From contig PXRS01000043.1 of assembly GCA_003023785.1 (NCBI GenBank), forward strand, positions 1-40,163: DNA of 40,163 bases, written 5' to 3'. The translations under genes were made by a program, and so were the position numbers. The stretch's first letter is position 1, and every line of letters begins with the position of its first letter. Positions 17,604 to 25,091 of the stretch are shown one piece after another. This DNA comes from Halobacteriales archaeon QS_5_68_33 (GTDB lineage: Archaea; Halobacteriota; Halobacteria; Halobacteriales; Haloarculaceae). The notes under the pieces are model-generated. The model searched no databases and was not told where the DNA came from. It saw nothing but the letters and a program-made list of their open reading frames with translations.

Positions 17604-17903
17604 CTATGGCGGGCGGGTGCCGTCCTTCCGCTGTCGGGAGCCGTGGCGTCGGCGGGCGGCCGCGAACCGCTCCTCGGCGCTGGTCCATCCGAGCTGGTGC
17701 TGGCAGTGATTGCAGACGTTCGCGAGCGCGACGGGTTCGTCGTCGTCGCTCGCGCGCACCCGGTCGCCGTCCCGGTATACCTCCCGTCGCTCCCCCGAGA
17801 GCGGCAGGTCCGCGCCCGCGACGTACCGACAGGCCACCCCCGCGCAGTGCCACTTCGTCCCCCCCTGAAGTCGCTGGAGCGTCACCGCCTCGCGTCCGGT
17901 CAT
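17604..17903 (-). CDS. small Cys/His-rich putative zinc-binding protein
   Basis: This 99-residue protein has WHCAGVACRYVAG near residue 20 and ALANVCNHCQHQLGW near 60. Together they could form a zinc site. The start lies 7 bp after a second zinc-ribbon miniprotein on the same strand. The C-terminal 25 residues are basic and of low complexity. No family is recognised. A Rieske-like site is unlikely because the CxH...CxxH order is absent. Confidence 0.6.
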   Translation of the reverse strand: MTGREAVTLQRLQGGTKWHCAGVACRYVAGADLPLSGERREVYRDGDRVRASDDDEPVALANVCNHCQHQLGWTSAEERFAAARRRHGSRQRKDGTRPP

Positions 17904-17910
17904 GCGTCGG

Positions 17911-18069
17911 TCAGGCGTTCACTTCTCGGACTCCCGCTCGTTCGCTCCCCTCGACGGCGTCCGGCGGGACGACGTGACCGCAGGGGAGCACCGCTGTCCC
18001 CGGTCCCAGCACGTCGAGTCGCCACGGCGTCCGCCCGCACTTCGGACAAGCAGGCATCTCGGTTGACAT
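17911..18069 (-). CDS. CPxCG zinc-ribbon miniprotein, 52 residues
   Basis: The frame reads MSTEMPACPKCGRTPWRLDV then PCGHVVPPDAVEGS and ends VREVNA. Cysteines in CPKCG and PCGH are positioned as a zinc ribbon, the pattern of the many haloarchaeal CPxCG miniproteins. A TATA-like CGTTTATGAGG lies 20-30 bp before the ATG on the minus strand (18087-18097), supporting leaderless expression. It probably forms an operon with the next Cys/His-rich gene. Confidence 0.7.
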   Translation of the reverse strand: MSTEMPACPKCGRTPWRLDVLGPGTAVLPCGHVVPPDAVEGSERAGVREVNA

Positions 18070-18206
18070 TACAGGCGGATACCTCATAAACGTATGTCCT
18101 CATTCGAATATCAATCCTCATTGAACGTTTGGACGGCCGGTCCCGGAGACCCGACAGCGGAACACCCGTCCGGGGAACTAAGCACGTCCGGTCCTAACGG
18201 TCGACA

Positions 18207-19298
18207 ATGCCCGATAGAGGCCGATTCCCCGCCACGCTGGCCGCGGTGGCCCTCGCGGTGCTGGCGCTCGCGCTGGCCGCCGGCCTGACCGGCGCCCTCC
18301 CGTTCGCCGGGCAGTCCGACGGCGACGCCCTGGTCGAGAGCGTCCGGGACCGCTACGAGAGCGCCGAAACCTACACCGCCGAGGTCACCGTGAACGCCAC
18401 CGACGGTACCGCCACGGAAACCCGGAACCTCTCGGTCGCCCACGCCGCGCCCAACAGTTCGCGCCTGACCCTCGAAGACGAGGGTGGCGACGTCGTCTAC
18501 GGGACCAACGGCACGGTCGCGTGGGTCTACGACGAGGCCAACGACACCGCCCGCGTCTACCCCCTGAACGGGTCGGCGTCGAACGCCACCGACCATCCGG
18601 CCCGCAACGGGACGGCCTGGAACAGCACCGACGCCGGGAACGATACCCACCCGGCGAACCTCTCGACGTACCTCGAGGAGAACGTGAGCGCGACCGTCGT
18701 CGGCAGCGAGACGGTCCGCGGTGCCGGGACGACCGTGGTCAGACTGGAGCCCGAGAACGAGTCCCGCGAGGGGACGACCACGCTGTGGGTCGACGACGAC
18801 GACCGGGTCCACCGCCTGCGGACGACCCGCGGCGAGAACGTCACGACCGTCGAGTTCCGCGACCAGCACTTCAATGCGAGCATCCACGAGAGCACGTTCC
18901 GGCCGCCGACCGACGCCGCCGTGACCGTCGCCGTCACCGAGCGCTACGACAGCTTCGACGCCGCACAGGCGGGCACGGACGTCGAACTCCGCAGCCTCGA
19001 CGGCGACTACGAGTTCGTCGAGGCCGCCACCGTCACCCGCGGCGGCGCCACCGTGACGACCCAGCAGTACACCGAAACCGGGACGAACGCGACCGTCGCG
19101 CTCGCCGCGACGGCCGACTCGCTGCCCTACGACGCCGAGAACGGAACGAGCGTGACCGTTGACGGTGCCGACGCCACCTACGTCGAACGCGACGAGGGCG
19201 GCGCCGTCTTCTGGACCGAGGACGGCCTCACCCGGGGCGTCGCCGCCGACGTGTCCCGCGAGGAACTGGTCGAACTGGCCGAGGACGTGCGCTCCTGA
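18207..19298 (+). CDS. secreted LolA-like / outer-membrane-lipoprotein-sorting-fold protein
   Basis: This 363-residue protein has one N-terminal hydrophobic segment (about residues 9-32, AVALAVLALALAAGLTGA). A large extracellular domain with many N-x-S/T sequons follows, as expected for an N-glycosylated surface protein. DALVESVRDRYESAETYTAE followed by strands such as VAWVYDEANDTARVY and TTLWVDDDDRVHRL matches the LolA/DUF2092-type half-barrel seen in archaeal lipoproteins. No lipobox cysteine is present, so it is anchored by the helix or released. Function is unknown. A TATA-like CTAAGC lies 28 bp before the start. Confidence 0.75.
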   Translation: MPDRGRFPATLAAVALAVLALALAAGLTGALPFAGQSDGDALVESVRDRYESAETYTAEVTVNATDGTATETRNLSVAHAAPNSSRLTLEDEGGDVVYGTNGTVAWVYDEANDTARVYPLNGSASNATDHPARNGTAWNSTDAGNDTHPANLSTYLEENVSATVVGSETVRGAGTTVVRLEPENESREGTTTLWVDDDDRVHRLRTTRGENVTTVEFRDQHFNASIHESTFRPPTDAAVTVAVTERYDSFDAAQAGTDVELRSLDGDYEFVEAATVTRGGATVTTQQYTETGTNATVALAATADSLPYDAENGTSVTVDGADATYVERDEGGAVFWTEDGLTRGVAADVSREELVELAEDVRS

Positions 19299-19360
19299 CG
19301 AGCGGTTTCAGTCCGACCCTGGCGATACCCCGGGTGACAGGCCCGAGAAACGGGACCGGT

Positions 19361-19771
19361 TCAGGAGACGTCGACGATATCGACGTCCATCAGTTGATGG
19401 ATCGGTCGTTTATCGAAGTCGCGCTTGTTTGCGGTCACGAGGGTTCCCCCGTACCGGCGCGCGGTCGCCGCGATCATGAGATCAGCGGCGTCGAGCGAAG
19501 CGTTCGCGTCCTCCAGCGAAGAATCCATGCTCGCCGCTTCGACGGCGGCGTCCTCGTCGAACGCCGCGATGTCGTCGACGACATCGGTTTTCAGTGTCTG
19601 TAACCGCTTCTGCCGTGTCCCCGCCGAACTGTAGTAACTCAGGAATTCGTAGAGGACGACCGTCGAGATACCCCACGGTTCCGACCCGTGACGGCTCAGG
19701 TAGTCGACGACCGCCGGGTCGGGGTCGGGTCTCGCGAACTTCCGGAGGACGTCGTTGTCGAGATACAGCAT
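19361..19771 (-). CDS. vapC: VapC-type PIN-domain toxin
   Basis: This 136-residue PIN nuclease has the conserved acidic residues: Asp5/Asp7 in MLYLDNDVL, Glu42 in LYEFLS, Asp94/Asp97 in SLDAADLMIAA and Asp118 in ANKRDFD. VapC toxins cut RNA, often tRNA or rRNA; the target here is unknown. Its ATG follows the TAG stop of the antitoxin with no gap, the normal order for a vapBC operon. Confidence 0.9.
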   Translation of the reverse strand: MLYLDNDVLRKFARPDPDPAVVDYLSRHGSEPWGISTVVLYEFLSYYSSAGTRQKRLQTLKTDVVDDIAAFDEDAAVEAASMDSSLEDANASLDAADLMIAATARRYGGTLVTANKRDFDKRPIHQLMDVDIVDVS

Positions 19772-19993
19772 CTATCCCTGTTTTCGTTCCTCAAGCGACT
19801 CGTTCAACTCCTCCCGTTTCCCTTCCATGTGTTCGGCCAGCCCTTCGTCACCGAACCCCGCGAGTTCGCGGACGTCTCTCTCCGTCCGGTCGACCGCGAT
19901 GCGGTTGAGCAGGTCGTCGAAGGACTCGCCGTCGCGTTTCAGCGCCTCGAGTTTCCGTTTCGTCTCGTCGGAGATGCGGATGGACGTGCTCAT
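19772..19993 (-). CDS. vapB: VapB-type antitoxin (ribbon-helix-helix)
   Basis: This 73-residue protein has an N-terminal ribbon-helix-helix, MSTSIRISDETKRKLEALKR then DGESFDDLLNRI. A charged C-terminal half (GLAEHMEGKREEL) follows and should wrap the VapC toxin. It is directly upstream of vapC. A perfect palindrome beginning 2 bp upstream of its ATG is a likely operator for autoregulation by the VapBC complex. Confidence 0.88.
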   Translation of the reverse strand: MSTSIRISDETKRKLEALKRDGESFDDLLNRIAVDRTERDVRELAGFGDEGLAEHMEGKREELNESLEERKQG

Positions 19994-19994
19994 A

Positions 19995-20025
19995 CGAATA
20001 CGTTGTATTCGCCACCTCTAAATAG
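19995..20025 (-). promoter_or_regulatory. vapBC promoter and operator palindrome
   Basis: CGAATACGTTGTATTCG at 19995-20011 is a perfect inverted repeat with 7-bp arms, directly 5' of the vapB start. On the minus strand TATTTA (20019-20024) is a TATA box about 28 bp before the ATG, so the palindrome would cover the transcription start of a leaderless mRNA. Binding there would block initiation. Confidence 0.7.
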
Positions 20026-20029
20026 TGTG

Positions 20030-20200
20030 CCCACACCGGAACTCGGCCGTCGCGGTGCTCGCGGGCGAGGCGCGCGACGCGCTCGTCGTCGGGTTCGGCG
20101 CGCTCGCCGTATGGGTCCGCTGGCGCGAGGGCGACCTCCGCCTCCGCGAATCCGTCGCTGTCCCCGACCTGCGCGGCGAGTGAAAGACACTTATCGCCGA
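20030..20200 (-). pseudogene. possible gene remnant between vapB and isomerase
   Basis: A minus-strand frame reads protein-like DGFAEAEVALAPADPYGERA then EPDDERVARLAREHRDGR, ending near 20036 without a natural stop at a conserved place. It resembles coding sequence by composition only, and no family is recognised. It may be a truncated gene cut at the vapBC boundary. Confidence 0.3.
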
Positions 20201-20217
20201 CGCGAGTTCGTCGTCGC

Positions 20218-21006
20218 ATGGCCATCCGTCAGGGATTCATGATCGACGCGAGCGTCCCGTTCGACGCGGGCGTGGACTTCGCCGCCGAGCACGGATTCGA
20301 CTTCGTCGAGCTCAACATGGAACACCCGTTCTTCCGCGACCTCGATGCCGACCGGGTCCGGGCCGCGACGAGCGACCGCGGCCTGGACGTGGTCGCGCAC
20401 CTGCCGTACCGGCTCGACGTCGGGTCGCCCCACGAACACGTCCGGGATGGCGCCTGTCGGCAACTCGAGGCGGCCGTCGACACCGCCGTCGCGTGCGGGG
20501 CCGAGACGGGGGTGTTCCACGCGACGACGACCGTCTCGGCCGAGGGCTGGGGCGCCGACGCCCTACGTGCCAACATCTACGAGTCGGTACGTCGGGTCGC
20601 CGCCCACGCCCGCGAGGCGGGCGTGACCGCTGCCGTCGAGAACGTCAAGCGGCCGTATTTCGACGCCGGTGACTTCCCGGACCTGTTCGCCGAGACCGAC
20701 GCCGACGCCTGTCTCGACACTGGACACGCCCACGCGATGGGCCACGACGGGGGCGACCAGGCCGCCCTCATCAGGGAGCACGGCGACCGTATCGCGCACG
20801 TCCACCTGAACGAAACGCGCCAGCCCGACCGCGACGAACACCTGCCGCTCGGCCACGGCGTCGTCGACTTCGCGTCGGTCGCGCGGGCGATGGTCGAGAC
20901 CGGTTGGTCGGGCACCTGTACCCACGAGATCTACTCCTGGCACCTCGACTCGCGGGCGTCGAGCAAGGCCATCTTCGACGGACTGCTGGCCGACGCGCGG
21001 GCGTGA
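20218..21006 (+). CDS. sugar phosphate isomerase/epimerase, TIM barrel
   Basis: This 262-residue protein is a second member of the AP_endonuc_2-type TIM-barrel family. MAIRQGFMIDASVPFDAG starts it. Probable metal ligands lie in FVELNMEHPF, AAVENVKRP (Glu), CLDTGHAHAMG (Asp and His), HVHLNETRQP (His) and THEIYSW (Glu). It is only distantly like the gene at 3138. Substrate unknown. A TATA-like CTTATC lies 29 bp upstream of the ATG. Confidence 0.85.
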   Translation: MAIRQGFMIDASVPFDAGVDFAAEHGFDFVELNMEHPFFRDLDADRVRAATSDRGLDVVAHLPYRLDVGSPHEHVRDGACRQLEAAVDTAVACGAETGVFHATTTVSAEGWGADALRANIYESVRRVAAHAREAGVTAAVENVKRPYFDAGDFPDLFAETDADACLDTGHAHAMGHDGGDQAALIREHGDRIAHVHLNETRQPDRDEHLPLGHGVVDFASVARAMVETGWSGTCTHEIYSWHLDSRASSKAIFDGLLADARA

Positions 21007-21066
21007 CCGGCACGTCCCGGCGGCCGTTCCGAAACGGTGATACGGCGGCTCTATCCATTGACAGTC

Positions 21067-21204
21067 ATGTCCGGCCCGAGGTCCCCAGGTGACGACGGCA
21101 GCGACGGCAGCGGCGTATCGACCAGCGACGGGGCGCTCTCCCGGCGTCGACTGCTCGCGTCGATGGGCGCGTCGGCGCTCGACGGGGCGGTCGGGGGCGC
21201 GTGA
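21067..21204 (+). pseudogene. orphan Tat signal peptide, truncated secreted protein
   Basis: The 45-codon frame reads MSGPRSPGDDGSDGSG, then a textbook twin-arginine signal LSRRRLLASMGASAL, and stops after GAVGGA. There is no mature domain and no lipobox. It looks like the N-terminal remnant of an exported haloarchaeal protein, such as a solute-binding protein, whose body has been deleted. Confidence 0.65.
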
Positions 21205-21265
21205 AATCTTTACTCGAACCCGACTCAGCGGCCGTTTACATACCTGAACGGCGACGTCCCCGGTG

Positions 21266-21520
21266 ATGACACATCTGTACGCGATCCAACGGGACATCCT
21301 CGAATACCTCGGCGACCGGCCGAGCGCGACCACGACCGTGATCCGCCGACACCTCGCGTACAGCGCCGACGTGCCGGTCACGTACGACGCGCTGGAACCG
21401 CACCTGACACAGCTCGAAGAGCGGGGCCTCGTCCAGGCCCGGGACCCGGAGGAATCGGGGACGACCTACTACCGGCGCGCCGGGTCCGGACCAGTCCGGA
21501 CGCAGACGGCGAGCGACTGA
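21266..21520 (+). CDS. small winged-helix DNA-binding protein
   Basis: This 84-residue protein has an N-terminal wHTH: LYAIQRDILEYLGDRPSATT then VIRRHLAYSADVPVTYDALE and a wing GLVQARDPEESGTTYYRR. It is of the PadR/MarR-like haloarchaeal type. The ATG at 21266 is preferred to the GTG one codon earlier. Target genes are unknown. Its TGA stop is the left target duplication of a family IV element. Confidence 0.75.
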   Translation: MTHLYAIQRDILEYLGDRPSATTTVIRRHLAYSADVPVTYDALEPHLTQLEERGLVQARDPEESGTTYYRRAGSGPVRTQTASD

Positions 21521-21600
21521 TACGGATTATTGTAGCGATTTACCGGTACACGCCGACGCCGGGGTCGGCGCTATCCGAAAATAATCTACAATAATCCGTA
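21521..21600. mobile_element. family IV inverted-repeat element (80 bp)
   Basis: A perfect 15-bp terminal inverted repeat, TACGGATTATTGTAG / CTACAATAATCCGTA, encloses a GC-rich centre with GCCGACGCCGGGGTCGGC (a palindromic core). TGA occurs on both sides (21518-21520 and 21601-21603). The left TGA is the stop of the winged-helix gene. The AT-rich arms differ from the other families, but the end pattern and target are the same. Confidence 0.88.
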
Positions 21601-21698
21601 TGAGCCGACCGGGGCGGCCACCTCGCCGGCCCCGATATCGGGGGGCGTCGGCCGGCACAACCGCACCGGCTAAGTGTGACGGCGCCGAACCCGCGGGT

Positions 21699-22859
21699 AT
21701 GAACCACCGCGAACTCGGCAGTTCCGGCGTCGAGGTCAGCGAGGTCGGCTTCGGCGCGTGGGTCGTCGGCACCGACTGGTGGGGTGACCGCACCCGCGAG
21801 CAGGCCGTCGAGATGGTCCAGCACGCTATCGACCGCGGCGTCACCTGCTTCGACACCGGCGACGTCTACGGCCACGGCGACAGCGAGGAACTCCTCGGCG
21901 AGGCCCTGGCCGAGCACCGCGAGGAGGTCACGGTCAGCACGAAGGTCGGTTACGATTTTTACAATAATCCCCAGGCCGGCCACGGCGAACTCCCCAAGCG
22001 GGTCGACCCCGAGTGGGTCCACACCGCCCTGGACCGCTCGCTCGACAGGCTCGACATGGAGTACGTCGACCTGCTGATGCTCCACAACGCCGACGTCGGC
22101 GAGGTGGACGCCGACGTCCTCGAAACCCTGGACGAACTCACGGAGTCCGGCCGGGTCGACGCCGTCGGCTGGGCGCTCGGCCCCTCGATCGGCTGGCTCG
22201 CCGAGGCCTCGAAGGCGGTCGCGGAAGGCTTCGACGCCGTCCAGCTCGTCTTCAACGTCTTCGAGCAGACGCCCGGCCGGCACACCATCGAGGAGATCCG
22301 CGACCTCGACGCCGACACGAGCGTCATCCCGCGGGTCCCCCACTCCTCGGGCCTGCTGAACGAGCAGGTCACGCCCGACACCGAACTCGGTGAGGGCGAC
22401 CACCGTGCCCACCGGCCCGACGAGTGGTACGAGACGGGCTGGGAGAAAGTCGAGGCGTTGCGCTTCCTCGAACGCGCGGACGAGCGAAGCGGGTCCGCGG
22501 GCGGCGCGAGTAGCGTGGACCGGAGGTCCACGAACAGTCGAGCGGCGAAGCCGCGAGACGACGGCGACCAGCCGCGAGCGCGGGACGGCGAGCGGACGAT
22601 GGGCCAGGCCTCGATCCAGTGGCTGCTCGCCCACGACGAGGTGGCGACGGTCACGCCCACGTTCCGCACGACGGCGGACATCGACGAGTGGGCGGCCGCG
22701 CCGGACACCCCGGCGCTCTCGGACGCGGAGTTCGAGCGCGTCGAGGAACTCTACCGGGACAACTTCGGCGTCGACCGCGACGACGGCATGGACGCGCTGC
22801 GGTCGTCGGTCGGCGGCGAGGACCTGGAGGGCGTGGACAAGCGGGCGGCGGGCGACTGA
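21699..22859 (+). CDS. aldo/keto reductase with an in-frame 34-residue insertion
   Basis: This 386-residue NADPH-type oxidoreductase starts MNHRELGSSGVEVSEVGFG. It has catalytic Asp and Tyr in CFDTGDVYGHGDSE, Lys in VSTKVGYDF and His in LLMLHNADVGE. Cofactor-region QLVFNVFEQ and SIQWLLAH are also present. After FLERAD an Arg/Ser/Ala-rich stretch of about 34 residues replaces the expected short turn before GERTMGQAS. It comes from a 102-bp GC-rich repeat (22481-22582) that keeps the frame. The insertion falls in a surface loop of the barrel, so activity may survive. The substrate is unknown. Confidence 0.87.
   Translation: MNHRELGSSGVEVSEVGFGAWVVGTDWWGDRTREQAVEMVQHAIDRGVTCFDTGDVYGHGDSEELLGEALAEHREEVTVSTKVGYDFYNNPQAGHGELPKRVDPEWVHTALDRSLDRLDMEYVDLLMLHNADVGEVDADVLETLDELTESGRVDAVGWALGPSIGWLAEASKAVAEGFDAVQLVFNVFEQTPGRHTIEEIRDLDADTSVIPRVPHSSGLLNEQVTPDTELGEGDHRAHRPDEWYETGWEKVEALRFLERADERSGSAGGASSVDRRSTNSRAAKPRDDGDQPRARDGERTMGQASIQWLLAHDEVATVTPTFRTTADIDEWAAAPDTPALSDAEFERVEELYRDNFGVDRDDGMDALRSSVGGEDLEGVDKRAAGD
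22481..22582. repeat. in-frame intragenic GC-rich insertion (about 102 bp)
   Basis: The stretch contains a perfect hairpin GTGGACC-GGA-GGTCCAC (22515-22531) and GAGCGGCGAAGCCGCGAG words like those at 811-1007. GCGCGGACGAGCG before and GCGCGGGACGGCGAGCG at the end look like imperfect flanking repeats. Boundaries are estimated from the interruption of the aldo/keto reductase. Confidence 0.6.
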
Positions 22860-22927
22860 CCGGGCGAGCGGCCGGTCGCGAACCCGCAGTCGGCCGCCGC
22901 AGGCAGGCGACTGACCGGGCGAGCGGC
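22851..22927. repeat. 22-bp direct repeat spanning a stop codon
   Basis: A 22-bp sequence starting GGCGACTGACCGGGCG occurs at 22851-22872, where it includes the aldo/keto reductase stop codon, and identically at 22906-22927. The 55-bp period suggests a recent tandem duplication of the gene's end and spacer. Confidence 0.75.
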
Positions 22928-23039
22928 ACCCGCCCCGAACCGGTGATTTTCCGCCGCGGGCCGGTGACCGGCCCGCCGATCTACCGCAGCGAGATCCGTG
23001 CTGTGGCTTTTTGCCAGCGCCCCGCCAAACGCGGCGCGT

Positions 23040-23354
23040 ATGGAGTTCGTCACCACCGAAACGGTCCCCGGTCACGAGGTCGACGAGTCGCTCGGCATCG
23101 CCCGCGGGAACACGGTGAAAGCCCGTAACGTCGGGCGCGACATCACCCAGAGCATCCGCAACATCACGGGCGGCGAACTGAAGGCCTACTCCGAACTGCT
23201 GAGCGACGCGCGCGACGAGTCGCTCGAACGGATGGCCGAGGACGCCGAGTCGATGGGCGCCGACGCGGTCGTCAACGTCCGGATGGAGAGTTCGGCCATC
23301 GCCAACGGCGGGTCCGAGGTCATCGCCTACGGCACCGCCGTCACCCTCGAGTAG
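23040..23354 (+). CDS. YbjQ / DUF74 family protein
   Basis: This 104-residue protein has the family pattern: VTTETVPGHEVDESLGIARG, then RNVGRDITQSIRNITGGELK, AYSELLSDAR, and MGADAVVNVRMESSAI. YbjQ proteins form pentamers with a possible metal-binding site. Function is not established. It starts the run with the next membrane protein, whose GTG overlaps its TAG stop by one base. Confidence 0.9.
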   Translation: MEFVTTETVPGHEVDESLGIARGNTVKARNVGRDITQSIRNITGGELKAYSELLSDARDESLERMAEDAESMGADAVVNVRMESSAIANGGSEVIAYGTAVTLE

Positions 23355-23836
23355 TGGTCGAGCGCTTCGACCCCGGGCGCACCGGCGTCAGAGCGGGCCG
23401 CGTCGTCGGCGTGCTGACCGCCCTCCTCGCCGTCGCGAGTCTCGTACAGTCCCGGGGCAGCTACCAGCAGGCCGTCGAGACGATCGCAGCCCTCTTCGGG
23501 GTCGACCTCGGCCTGTCGGTGACGGCGCTGTTCTGGGCGAACGTCACCCTGGCGGCTATCGCTCGGTACACCCTCTGTTACGTCGTCGGGTCGCTCGTCG
23601 GCGTCGCCTACGACTGGCTGGACGACGACTCGCTCGTGCCCGTGGCGGCCATGGTCGCCGTCGTCGCCGTCGTCGACGGGGCGCTCGCGGGCCTGGACAC
23701 TCTGAGCCCTCTCTACGCGACGGCGTATTTCCTCGCGTGGCTCCCCTATCTCCCGGTGTTCGCGTGGCTCTGGGACCCGGACGCCGGGGACGACCGGTCC
23801 GGCCCGCGGCGACTCGGCGAGTCCCGCGACCGGTGA
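23354..23836 (+). CDS. four-helix membrane protein, unknown
   Basis: This 160-residue protein starts at GTG 23354, overlapping the YbjQ stop by one base, so it is translationally coupled. Hydrophobic segments lie near residues 16-32, 52-85, 93-113 and 120-140. A conserved-looking VAYDWLDDDSLVPVAA links helices. No family is recognised. The coupling suggests a joint role with the YbjQ-like protein, but no function can be assigned. Confidence 0.65.
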   Translation: MVERFDPGRTGVRAGRVVGVLTALLAVASLVQSRGSYQQAVETIAALFGVDLGLSVTALFWANVTLAAIARYTLCYVVGSLVGVAYDWLDDDSLVPVAAMVAVVAVVDGALAGLDTLSPLYATAYFLAWLPYLPVFAWLWDPDAGDDRSGPRRLGESRDR

Positions 23837-23926
23837 CCTCCGTTTCGACACCAGATCTCGAACCCCTTCGTTTCGGGTCAAACCCCCTCTTTCGGGCGAT
23901 TTTCGGCTGAACCCCTGCGTTTCATC
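23833..23926 (-). repeat. ORB-like direct repeats (GAAACGmAGGGGTTC)
   Basis: On the minus strand four units occur. Two match best, GACCCGAAACGAAGGGGTTC (23860-23879) and GATGAAACGCAGGGGTTC (23909-23926). Two are degenerate, CGCCCGAAAGAGGGGGTTTG (23879-23898) and GTCGAAACGGAGGTCAC (23833-23849). The GAAAC plus G-string arrangement recalls archaeal origin recognition boxes. No orc1/cdc6 gene is nearby. The tract is the only gene here between 23837 and 23984 and is less GC-rich than its surroundings. Confidence 0.5.
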
Positions 23927-23984
23927 TCGAAACCCGGCTCTGTCTTGCGGTTTTCACGGTTATTTTCACTTTCACTCTGCCCCG

Positions 23985-24866
23985 TCAGACGCTCGTCGCG
24001 CGGGCGCTTTCTTGCGGTTTTTCCTGAACGATCCGGGTACGTCGGTTCCACACGAAACGGTGGCGGATCGTCTGCGCGGGGAGCGCCGGTCCGGTCGGCG
24101 GGGCGGCCCACTGGACGGCGAAGTCGGCGCCGTACTCGCGATAGGCGGGCGAGTCCAGCGCCCCGAATGGGGTGGGGGGTTCGATCCCGTGTTTGATGGC
24201 ACCACAGGCGAGTTCGGCGGCGTCGCCGAAGTCGATCACGCCGGTGGCGAGGTCGGCGGGCAGGTCGGCGAGGCGGGGTTCGAGGCGGTCGCCAGCGTCG
24301 ACCCAGGCGTCGAAGAGATCCGGGTGGTCACCTTCCCAGGTTGCGAACGTCTCGCGGGTGTCCAGCCCGAGGTACGCCGTGTGGAGGGCGGCGGCCAGCT
24401 GGTAGGTGCCGACGGGGTCGAGGCGGTCCCCGACCGCCGCCGCGAGGTCGGCGTAGCGCGCCTCGAAGAAGCCGAGGAAGTGTTCGGGGACGCCGCGGCC
24501 GACTTCGACGAGCGCCTCGGCGACGAGGAAGTCGACGAAACTCTCGGGGGAGCCCTCCAGGCGGGGTTTGACGACGACGACCGGCGGGTCGGTCCGGCGG
24601 GTCCAGGCGACGCCGCCGTCGCCGGGCGCGCCGACGGTGAGCGCCTCGCCCGCGTACCGGACGAGCACCTCCGGGGCGTCCGGCGGGAGCCACGACGCCG
24701 GGAACGAGACCGGGTCGAGCGAGTCGACCAGCAGGCCGAGGTCCTCGGCGCGGGCCGGCGCGAGCGTCTCGAAGTCCCGCGCGCTGTCGAGGACGAGCGC
24801 GTCGGGGGCGTGGCGCTCCCGGACGGCGGCCAGCGACGGCGAGAGGTCCCGGTCGGTGAACGTCAC
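23985..24866 (-). CDS. conserved haloarchaeal protein, unknown function
   Basis: This 293-residue acidic soluble protein is read from a GTG start whose codon overlaps the stop of a 28-residue membrane peptide gene (GTGA). It contains SLAAVRERHAPDALVLDSAR at the N-terminus, FPASWLPPDAPEVLVRYAG in the middle, and HFLGFFEARYADLAAAVGD then GVIDFGDAAELACGAIKHG near the C-terminus. No catalytic motif is recognised. The last 25 residues are basic. The translational coupling suggests work at the membrane with the tiny upstream protein. Confidence 0.7.
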   Translation of the reverse strand: MTFTDRDLSPSLAAVRERHAPDALVLDSARDFETLAPARAEDLGLLVDSLDPVSFPASWLPPDAPEVLVRYAGEALTVGAPGDGGVAWTRRTDPPVVVVKPRLEGSPESFVDFLVAEALVEVGRGVPEHFLGFFEARYADLAAAVGDRLDPVGTYQLAAALHTAYLGLDTRETFATWEGDHPDLFDAWVDAGDRLEPRLADLPADLATGVIDFGDAAELACGAIKHGIEPPTPFGALDSPAYREYGADFAVQWAAPPTGPALPAQTIRHRFVWNRRTRIVQEKPQESARATSV

Positions 24867-24949
24867 GACAGCAGGACCAGCACCGACGCGACGGCCAGCA
24901 GTACCGCGATACCGATGGTGCCGACCGTGATCTTCGTGGGCGTGCTCAT
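24863..24949 (-). CDS. 28-residue single-helix membrane peptide
   Basis: The frame reads MSTPTKITVGTIGIAVLLA then VASVLVLLS and stops. It is a single transmembrane helix with a short polar N-terminus. The stop overlaps the GTG start of the downstream gene. Small single-helix proteins of this kind are common in haloarchaea and are often missed. Function unknown. Confidence 0.6.
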   Translation of the reverse strand: MSTPTKITVGTIGIAVLLAVASVLVLLS

Positions 24950-25091
24950 GGGTCCCGGTTCGGTCGGGGGACAGTAAATCCCGCCGTTCCGTGCCGACGA
25001 TCCGGTCCGGGAGGGCCGTGTTCGATCAGGCTCGTCGACACGCAAGAGAGATCGCGGGTCATTTACCACGACTGTTCGAACACCCGCGCGC

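Noticed and set aside
21035-21052. TGATACGGCGGC near the Tat remnant as another element end
   Set aside because: Only TGATACGG matches, and no inverted partner or duplication is nearby.
21955-21970. TTTACAATAATCC in the aldo/keto reductase, resembling the family IV terminus
   Set aside because: It encodes the family-conserved DFYNNP peptide, lacks a partner end and has no TGA flanks, so it is a chance match.
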